Shown here: piece after piece, positions 15,554-20,797 of the stretch
Layout: the number at the start of each line of letters is the position of its first letter
How positions within the stretch are numbered: position 1 is the first letter of the stretch
Source of the DNA: an uncultured Bacteroidaceae bacterium
GTDB lineage: Bacteria; Bacteroidota; Bacteroidia; Bacteroidales; Bacteroidaceae
DNA length: 20,797 bases
Assembly (NCBI GenBank): GCA_904501945.1
Contig: CAJGCU010000033.1
Span: 1 to 20,797, forward strand
Reading direction: 5' to 3'
Notes under the pieces: model-generated
Seen by the model: only the letters and a program-made list of their open reading frames with translations
Told to the model about the DNA's origin: nothing
The model's database searches: none
Made by a program: the position numbers and the translations under genes

Positions 15554-17575
15554 ATGCTCGCCGACGTCATACTTCCTATTGCATTCGACAACTTCACATA
15601 CCTCGTCCCCAAAGAATTGGAAGAAAGAGTGATGCGAGGTTGCAGAGTCGTTGTGCCGTTCGGCAAAAGCAAAATTTACACAGGCATCGTCCTCTGTACC
15701 CACAGCAACATGCCACAAGGCGTCGAGCTCAAAGCCATTATGGAAGTGCCTGACGAACACCCCGTTGTCAACGAGCAACAGTTTCGCTTCTGGCAATGGA
15801 TTGCCAGCTACTACATCTGCCCCCTCGGCGATGTAATGAAAGCAGCGCTGCCTGGAGCCATGAAACCCAAGGACGAAAAAGCACTCAAAACCGCCACACG
15901 CCGCACCCGTTCCGCCACACAAAGCAGCCTCCCATGCAGTGATATTGCCACACAGAACCCGCTTTCTCCCTTTCAGCAAAAAGCTATGGAAGAAATCGAA
16001 ACATCCTTCCTCACCAAGAATGTCACACTTCTGCACGGAGTCACCTCATCAGGCAAAACAGAAATCTACATCCACCTCATCTGTAAATACCTACAAGAAG
16101 GAAAGCAAGTCCTCTATTTGCTGCCAGAAATTGCCCTCACCACCCAAATTACCGAACGGCTCCGCCGCGTCTTCGGCGACAAGATGGGTATTTATCACTC
16201 CAAATTCACTGATGCACAGCGACTTGATGTTTACAAGCGACAGACTTCCGACACTCCCTACCAACTCATTCTCGGTGTACGCTCCAGTATTTTCCTACCT
16301 TTCAAAAACTTAGGTCTCGTCATTATCGACGAAGAGCATGAGCACAGCTACAAACAACAAGAACCCGCACCACGCTACCACGCACGCAGTGCAGCCATTA
16401 TGCTCGCCCATATGTTTGGCGCAAAGACCCTGTTAGGCACAGCTACTCCCAGTTTCGAAGTGTACCACCTGGCACGCAAAGAACGCTACGGATACGTGCA
16501 GCTCACACACCGATACCGCAATATGCAACTACCCACAGTAGAGGTAGTTGACACCAAAGAAGCCAAACGTAAAAAACTCATGAAAGGCGCTTTTTCGCCA
16601 CGCCTCATCGAAGCCATGCAAGAAGCCCTCACGAAGAAAGAACAGATTATCCTCTTCCAAAACCGTCGAGGATTCTCCAGTTTCATCGAATGCCAACAGT
16701 GCGGATGGATACCGCGATGCCCCCATTGCGATGTCACTCTTACACTCCACAAAAAGAGTTCCACCCTCACTTGTCACTACTGCGGATTTTCCACACCTGT
16801 TCCCGGACAATGTCCAGCTTGTGAAGAAAAACGATTTACCGACATCGGAGTAGGCACAGAAAAAGTCGAAGAACAAATAGCCCAGTTGTTTGAAGGAGCA
16901 ACAACCCTCCGCATGGACCTTGATACCGCAAAAACACGCCAGCAATACGAACACATCATCAACGACTTCTCCAACCACAAGGCAGACATTCTTATCGGCA
17001 CACAGATGGTTACCAAAGGACTTGACTTCGACAATGTTTCCGTAGTCGGCATACTTGACGCAGACACCATGCTCAACTTACCCGATTTCCGAAGTTACGA
17101 GCGCACCTTTCAGACACTCAGCCAAGTTGCAGGACGTGCTGGTCGCAACCTCCATCCCGGACGAGTCATCCTTCAGACACGCTCAGCCAACAGCGAAATC
17201 ATTCGACATATAACAGTCAATGACTATTGGCAAATGTTCTATGACCAGATGACCGAACGACAACTTTTCCGCTACCCACCTTTCCGTCGCCTCATCAACG
17301 TATATCTGCGTCATCGAGACGACCAGCTGCTTGAGCATCTCTCTACCGAAACTGGCGAGCGCCTCCGTTCCATCTTTGGCGACAGAGTACTTGGCCCAGA
17401 ACGTCCGCCTGTATCCAGGATACAATCCCTATATATCCGAAAAATCATGCTCAAAATCGAGCACCAAGCTCCCATCACACAAGTACGCGAAGCACTTCTC
17501 TCCATACAAAGCCAAATCCTCGCGCTTCCCATTGCTAAAAACCTCAACATCTACTACGACGTGGATCCACTGTAA
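15554..17575 (+). CDS. priA: Primosomal protein N' (PriA helicase), short form
   Basis: PriA is the superfamily 2 DNA helicase that recognises stalled forks and D-loops and reloads the replisome. The 673-aa product has an N-terminal 3'-end-binding domain (about 1-103, ending GDVMKAALPGAM), then the Q-type motif LSPFQQKAM (about 137-145), Walker A GVTSSGKTE (162-170), DEEH (259-262), GTATPS, QNRRGF, and eight zinc-binding cysteines in four pairs (about 380/383, 389/392, 407/410, 420/423). The late helicase motifs GTQMVTKGLDFDNV and QVAGRAGR and the C-terminal domain follow. Only about 35 residues separate the N-terminal domain from the helicase; the winged-helix domain normally found there seems absent. 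An open frame upstream (TTG at 15500) runs through the inverted repeat; the ATG at 15554 begins the conserved MLADVILP. Confidence 0.95.
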   Translation: MLADVILPIAFDNFTYLVPKELEERVMRGCRVVVPFGKSKIYTGIVLCTHSNMPQGVELKAIMEVPDEHPVVNEQQFRFWQWIASYYICPLGDVMKAALPGAMKPKDEKALKTATRRTRSATQSSLPCSDIATQNPLSPFQQKAMEEIETSFLTKNVTLLHGVTSSGKTEIYIHLICKYLQEGKQVLYLLPEIALTTQITERLRRVFGDKMGIYHSKFTDAQRLDVYKRQTSDTPYQLILGVRSSIFLPFKNLGLVIIDEEHEHSYKQQEPAPRYHARSAAIMLAHMFGAKTLLGTATPSFEVYHLARKERYGYVQLTHRYRNMQLPTVEVVDTKEAKRKKLMKGAFSPRLIEAMQEALTKKEQIILFQNRRGFSSFIECQQCGWIPRCPHCDVTLTLHKKSSTLTCHYCGFSTPVPGQCPACEEKRFTDIGVGTEKVEEQIAQLFEGATTLRMDLDTAKTRQQYEHIINDFSNHKADILIGTQMVTKGLDFDNVSVVGILDADTMLNLPDFRSYERTFQTLSQVAGRAGRNLHPGRVILQTRSANSEIIRHITVNDYWQMFYDQMTERQLFRYPPFRRLINVYLRHRDDQLLEHLSTETGERLRSIFGDRVLGPERPPVSRIQSLYIRKIMLKIEHQAPITQVREALLSIQSQILALPIAKNLNIYYDVDPL

Positions 17576-17752
17576 AATAGCCTTTTTTTGTACGCAGCAA
17601 TTTCCAAAAAAATCGAGATTTAACGCGAGTTCGGTATAAGAAGTTACGTAATCTTTAATGTCTGGCTAAAGGCAGAAGAACCCCTGGCTCACAACAATCT
17701 CTATCTCTTTCGGATATCCTCAAAATTCATCCTATTTTCAGATCCGTTTACA

Positions 17753-17813
17753 ACCTCAAAAGGAGTGAGACTCTTACCTATACCATAGGTGAGAGTCTCA
17801 CCCCTTTTGAGGT
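17753..17813. repeat. Long 28-bp inverted repeat (hairpin) downstream of priA
   Basis: Arm 17753-17780 and arm 17786-17813 are reverse complements at 26 of 28 positions, with a 5-nt loop. The outer ends are ACCTCAAAAGG and CCTTTTGAGGT. Each arm contains its own smaller palindrome, GTGAGA-C-TCTTAC (imperfect) and GGTGAGA-G-TCTCACC (perfect around a central base), with centres 24 bp apart. No T-run flanks it on either strand, so its role as terminator is uncertain. Confidence 0.85.
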
Positions 17814-17962
17814 ACAACATGAAGCATCGAACAGGTGCCCGTCTAAGGGTAAAAAACGTGAGTATAATAACTTTCCTATAACTCCGAAGAAAAACAAAAT
17901 ATTCTTACATCGAACCCACGCGAGATTTAATGCAGCAAGTGTAATACGAAAAAGAATTCTGT

Positions 17963-18003
17963 ATAAAAAGGGTCGTCAACAGAAAATGTTGGCGACCCTT
18001 CTT
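17963..18003 (-). terminator. Intrinsic terminator of the acyl-CoA dehydrogenase gene (possibly bidirectional)
   Basis: A 14-bp stem (17968-17981 with 17987-18000, one G-U pair) closes a GAAAA/TTTTC loop. On the minus strand it is followed by TTTTTATA, a proper U-tract, 21 bp after the dehydrogenase stop. On the plus strand it is followed by CTTCTTAACT, so it may also stop readthrough from priA. Confidence 0.82.
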
Positions 18004-18021
18004 AACTATATGTATATAGGA

Positions 18022-19731
18022 TTACTCCTGCACATAGCTTGCAATCTGATCCACATCAAGCTTGAGAAGGTAGTTGAAGTGCTTAGCCACTTCACTTTCC
18101 GCATAGTTCATGAACACCACGAGCGACTTACCAAAGAGCTCTGGAGCACGCTGTGTATCCTGAAGGAGCAGATGACACATGATAGTGTATGCCGTCATTT
18201 CGTAAAGCTTGCGTGAGCAAAGATCGAGATAATCCTGATTGTTTGCTTCTTTAGCCTTATTAGTACAGTAAGCAAGCTTGTCTGCCATGTCCTTAATACG
18301 AATAGCATATGCTTCATACTCTGCTGCAACTGGCTCAGCCTCATACTCCTTGATAACATTAGCATAGAATCCAGAAGTGATGTAACGGATGGCCGCAACA
18401 GTCTGAAGCTGAGTTGTTCCCTCATAGATAGACATGATGCGAGCATCGCGATAAACACGCTGACACTTGTACTCAAGCATGAAGCCAGAACCACCGTGTA
18501 CCTGAATTGAGTCGTATGCAGATTCGTTAGCAAACTCAGAGTTCATACCCTTTGCCAATGGCGTAAAGGCATCGGCAAGCTTGCTGTACTTCTTGAACTC
18601 GTCACGCTCTTCTGGAGTAAGTTTACGCTCCTTAGAAATATCATCAAGAGCTTTATAGATATCCACGTAACGCGCTGTCATATAGAGGAGCGAACGACCT
18701 GCATCGAGCTTTGCCTTGATACGAGAAATCATGTCGTACACAGCTGGGAAGTGGATAATTTCCTTGCCGAACTGCTTGCGGTCGCGAGCATAGTTGATAG
18801 CCTCTTCGTAAGCAGCCTGCTCTGCACCTACAGACTGAGAAGCGATACCCAGACGAGCGCCGTTCATCAGTCCCATCACATACTTAATCAGGCCCAGCTT
18901 CTCTGAACCACAAAGTTCTGCCTTGGCGTTCTTGTAAACAAGTTCGCAAGTAGGGCTTCCGTGAATACCCATCTTGTTCTCGATGCGACGCACGTCAACA
19001 CCACCATTGCGTTTGTCATAGATGAACATAGAGAGACCGCGACCATCGCGAGTGCCCTCCACTGAACGTGCAAGCACAAGGTGGATGTCAGCGTCACCAT
19101 TCGTGATGAAACGTTTCACACCGTTAAGGCGCCAGCAGTTCTCCTTCTCGTCAAAAGTAGCCTTGAGCATCACAGACTGGAGGTCAGAGCCTGCGTCAGG
19201 CTCAGTGAGGTCCATAGACATGGTCTCGCCAGCACAAACACGTGGGATGTAGCGCTTGCGCTGATCCTCGTCGCCGAACTCATAGAGAGTCTCGATACAG
19301 TCCTGAAGTGACCAGATGTTTTCAAAGCCAGCATCACCTTCAGCGATGATTTCGTTGGCAGCGGTGTAAACCACGTTGGGCAAGTTGAGACCGCCGTAAC
19401 GACGGGGCATCGTCATGCCGCAGAGACCAGCCTTGATGGTAGCATCGAGGTTCTCATAAGTCTTGCTGGCATAGCGCACACGGCCATTCTCGCAGTGAGG
19501 GCCTTCTGCATCCACATCCTCTGAATTAGGACCGATGATGTTGGCATTGATTTCGCCTGTGATTTCGAGCAGGCTGTCATAGTTCTCCTGTGCATCCTCG
19601 TAGTCCTTGGGTGCATAGTCATACTGACCGTAGTCAGCGTAATTACGCTCTTTCAGCTCTACGATGCGCTTCATGAGCGGGTGTTCCATGTGGAATTTAA
19701 TTTCCGGAACATCTGTATAGGAATTTGCCAT
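18022..19731 (-). CDS. Acyl-CoA dehydrogenase family protein with C-terminal extension
   Basis: This is an FAD-dependent dehydrogenase that oxidises an acyl-CoA to the 2-enoyl-CoA and passes electrons to ETF, whose alpha subunit is encoded just upstream. The 569-aa product carries the FAD/substrate motif MSMDLTEPDAGSDL (171-184), GVKRFITNGD (204-213), MGIHGSPTCEL (254-264), RKQFGK (318-323), and QVHGGSGFMLEYKCQRVYRD. It also has the segment SIYEGTTQLQ, whose Glu437 corresponds to the catalytic base of medium-chain dehydrogenases. About 120 residues follow, as in the longer subfamily with an extra C-terminal helical domain. Substrate cannot be told. The ATG at 19731 fits the homology region. 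An in-frame ATG at 19794, inside the neighbouring inverted repeat and overlapping the preceding stop as TAATG, would add 21 residues. Confidence 0.93.
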   Translation of the reverse strand: MANSYTDVPEIKFHMEHPLMKRIVELKERNYADYGQYDYAPKDYEDAQENYDSLLEITGEINANIIGPNSEDVDAEGPHCENGRVRYASKTYENLDATIKAGLCGMTMPRRYGGLNLPNVVYTAANEIIAEGDAGFENIWSLQDCIETLYEFGDEDQRKRYIPRVCAGETMSMDLTEPDAGSDLQSVMLKATFDEKENCWRLNGVKRFITNGDADIHLVLARSVEGTRDGRGLSMFIYDKRNGGVDVRRIENKMGIHGSPTCELVYKNAKAELCGSEKLGLIKYVMGLMNGARLGIASQSVGAEQAAYEEAINYARDRKQFGKEIIHFPAVYDMISRIKAKLDAGRSLLYMTARYVDIYKALDDISKERKLTPEERDEFKKYSKLADAFTPLAKGMNSEFANESAYDSIQVHGGSGFMLEYKCQRVYRDARIMSIYEGTTQLQTVAAIRYITSGFYANVIKEYEAEPVAAEYEAYAIRIKDMADKLAYCTNKAKEANNQDYLDLCSRKLYEMTAYTIMCHLLLQDTQRAPELFGKSLVVFMNYAESEVAKHFNYLLKLDVDQIASYVQE

Positions 19732-19749
19732 GATTTTTTTCTTTTTCAA

Positions 19750-19798
19750 GGAGATAGATGGAGATAAAAGAAGGTAGAAGAAGATAGAGGACATTAGT
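19750..19798. repeat. Left arm of 49-bp inverted repeat flanking the four-helix-bundle gene
   Basis: This is the reverse complement of 20170-20218 at 42 of 49 positions. The inner 30 bp, nearest the gene, match at 27 of 30. The arm overlaps the last bases of the four-helix-bundle stop codon and ends 18 bp before the dehydrogenase ATG. Each arm is itself two loosely repeated units of about 20 bp built on TTTATCTTCTTC. Confidence 0.88.
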
Positions 19799-20168
19799 CT
19801 TCGATGCCATTATCATTGACGACGCCTTTGATATAGGCATTCAGCATGTAACTGGTATCAAAAATGGCCTGAACGAGTTGCTGATAGGTTGTTTCGTCAA
19901 TATAGCCAAGGTCTCTTGAGAGGATACAATAATATCTGCACTCCTCGAGACTACCTTGAGAGACATTGAAGAAACGTAGTTTATCGGCCTTGCTCAATTT
20001 TTTGTATCCTTCAGCAATGTTAGCTGCAATAGACACTGCGGCACGTTGAAACTGAGAACACAGTCCAAACTTCTCGAAGTCTGGGAAAGCCCTTGTCGCG
20101 TGATAGGTCATCACTGCAAACTGATGAGCTTTTTGCCATGCTACTATATCCTCAAATTTCCGCGTCAT
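19794..20168 (-). CDS. Four helix bundle protein (23S rRNA intervening-sequence / S23 type)
   Basis: A 124-aa all-helical protein of the family first found encoded in intervening sequences of 23S rRNA genes and now known as scattered multicopy genes in Bacteroidetes. Family hallmarks are FEDIVAWQKAHQF near the N-terminus, FPDFEKFGLCSQFQRAAVSI, AANIAEGY (about 48-55), and a late FFNVSQGSLEECRYY helix. The molecular role of free-standing copies is unknown; related Avd proteins of diversity-generating retroelements bind RNA and reverse transcriptase. The ATG at 20168 is preceded at 8 nt by AAAGGA, which lies inside the right inverted-repeat arm. The gene sits between etfA and an acyl-CoA dehydrogenase, with no functional link visible; it looks inserted. 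Confidence 0.92.
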   Translation of the reverse strand: MTRKFEDIVAWQKAHQFAVMTYHATRAFPDFEKFGLCSQFQRAAVSIAANIAEGYKKLSKADKLRFFNVSQGSLEECRYYCILSRDLGYIDETTYQQLVQAIFDTSYMLNAYIKGVVNDNGIED

Positions 20169-20169
20169 A

Positions 20170-20218
20170 ACTATTGTCCTTTATCTTCTTCTACCTTCCT
20201 TTATCTTCTTTTAACTCC
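20170..20218. repeat. Right arm of 49-bp inverted repeat flanking the four-helix-bundle gene
   Basis: This is the partner of the arm at 19750-19798 (42 of 49 complementary). It begins 1 bp upstream of the four-helix-bundle start codon, contains that gene's ribosome-binding site (AAAGGA, 20177-20182) and ends 3 bp from the etfA stop. Together the two arms enclose the entire reading frame in a 469-bp unit. Confidence 0.88.
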
Positions 20219-20221
20219 AAT

Positions 20222-20797
20222 TTACTTACTATTCTTCTTATAATACTTAATCAACTTTGGAACAACCTCTTCGATGGTGCCGTTAATGATGTAGTCGGCA
20301 ATCTGGTTGATAGGTGCCTGCGGGTCGTTGTTGATAGAGATAATGATGCCAGAGTCCTTCATACCTGCAACGTGCTGGATAGCACCTGAGATACCGCAAG
20401 CGATGTACACCTTTGGACGGACTGTAGTACCAGTCTGGCCAATCTGACGATCGTGGTCAATCCAGCCAGCATCCACAGCAGCACGGCTTGCGCCAACCTC
20501 TGCATGAAGTTCCTTGGCAAGGTCGAAAAGAAGCTTGAATCCCTCTGGACCACCAACGCCATAACCGCCGGCAATCACGATTGGAGCACCCTTCAGGTTG
20601 TGCTTAGCAGCCTCAACATGACGATCAAGCACCTTCACAACATAGTCTGTTTCAGGAACATACTTTGCCACATCATGCTTGATAACTTCGCCCTTATAAT
20701 TCTCATCAAGGATTTCCTTCTTCATCACGCCGTCGCGCACTGTAGCCATCTGTGGACGATGCTCTGGGTTCACGATAGTAGCGATGATAGAACCACC
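20222..20797 (-). CDS. etfA: Electron transfer flavoprotein alpha subunit (partial, N-terminus beyond the window)
   Basis: EtfA binds FAD and, with EtfB, carries electrons from acyl-CoA dehydrogenases to the respiratory chain or to bifurcating partners. The visible 191 residues, ending at a TAA at 20222, open with GGSIIATIVNPEHRPQMATV. They include the C-terminal FAD-binding domain: IVIAGGYGVGGPEGFKLL, GASRAAVDAGW, DHDRQIGQTGTTV, YIACGISGAIQHVAGM and INNDPQAPINQIADY, all standard EtfA motifs. The N-terminal domain and start lie off the right edge; the GTG at 20773 is an internal Val, not a start. The gene is upstream of the acyl-CoA dehydrogenase on the same strand, an expected pairing, but the four-helix-bundle unit now separates them. 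Confidence 0.96.
   Translation of the reverse strand, partial: GGSIIATIVNPEHRPQMATVRDGVMKKEILDENYKGEVIKHDVAKYVPETDYVVKVLDRHVEAAKHNLKGAPIVIAGGYGVGGPEGFKLLFDLAKELHAEVGASRAAVDAGWIDHDRQIGQTGTTVRPKVYIACGISGAIQHVAGMKDSGIIISINNDPQAPINQIADYIINGTIEEVVPKLIKYYKKNSK

Larger units (their letters stand above)
17576..18021. other. Intergenic region between convergent priA and acyl-CoA dehydrogenase
   Basis: This 446-bp gap has no credible gene or tRNA. It contains a T7 run just after priA (17583-17589), a long hairpin (17753-17813) and a terminator (17963-18003). The words GAGATTTAA (17615-17623 and 17922-17930), ACGCGAG and GCAGCAA each occur twice, once on either side of the long hairpin, though not in the same order. 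This suggests degenerate repeated sequence. Confidence 0.6.

Noticed and set aside
17561..17589. Terminator formed by GTGGATCCAC and the T7 run at the end of priA
   Set aside because: The palindrome has no room for a loop, leaving only a 3-bp stem, and it is about 13 bp from the T-run.
17749..17818. TACAAC direct repeats at the ends of the long hairpin, as a possible target-site duplication
   Set aside because: The 6-bp repeats overlap the hairpin arms themselves, so they are not clean flanking duplications; chance is likely.
19750..20218. Diversity-generating retroelement, because Avd proteins share the four-helix-bundle fold
   Set aside because: No reverse transcriptase, template repeat or variable repeat is present; the sequence motifs fit the S23/IVS branch.
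1..20797. CRISPR arrays, rRNA or tRNA genes, insertion sequences with transposase
   Set aside because: None were seen on either strand; the repeats found are single inverted pairs, and the gaps are too short or lack the needed structure.

Overview
The window (about 20.8 kb) looks like a chromosomal segment of a Bacteroidales bacterium, most likely Prevotellaceae (Prevotella/Segatella-like). The grounds are the dcw gene order without murF or ddl, an enlarged MraY and a non-canonical FtsL, a divergent small outer-membrane beta-barrel gene, promoters of the Bacteroidetes TTTG / TAnnTTTG type, weak Shine-Dalgarno sequences, and an etfA-acyl-CoA dehydrogenase pair. The genus is inference; no rRNA is present.

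Region 1 (1-14475, minus strand) is a division and cell-wall (dcw) cluster. In transcription order it reads mraZ, rsmH, ftsL-like, ftsI (PBP with a PASTA tail), murE, mraY, murD, ftsW, murG, murC, ftsQ and ftsA, which runs off the left edge; ftsZ would be expected next. The genes are tightly packed, with ATGA and TGATG overlaps at mraY/murD and murG/murC. Together they make the meso-diaminopimelate peptidoglycan precursor (MurC/D/E), build lipid I and II (MraY, MurG), polymerise and cross-link it at the septum (FtsW, FtsI), and assemble the divisome (FtsL, FtsQ, FtsA). Upstream of mraZ are two TGGGG boxes exactly 10 bp apart, the expected MraZ autoregulatory operator, next to a TATATTTG -7 box. 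A second good promoter lies in the murG-ftsW gap.

Region 2 (14476-17575) holds the divergent intergenic region, a plus-strand outer-membrane beta-barrel gene, a perfect 16-bp inverted repeat, and priA. This PriA is short and appears to lack the winged-helix domain.

Region 3 (17576-18021) is a 446-bp gap with a long 28-bp hairpin and a terminator for the convergent genes.

Region 4 (18022-20797, minus strand) encodes a long acyl-CoA dehydrogenase and the 3' part of etfA, which would pass electrons from acyl-CoA oxidation to ETF. Between them sits a small four-helix-bundle (23S rRNA intervening-sequence type) gene bracketed by 49-bp inverted repeats (42/49 identical) that abut its start and stop codons. 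This is the most unusual structure in the window: a compact, IVS-like insertion in an otherwise ordinary metabolic operon, with a possible effect on the start of the dehydrogenase.
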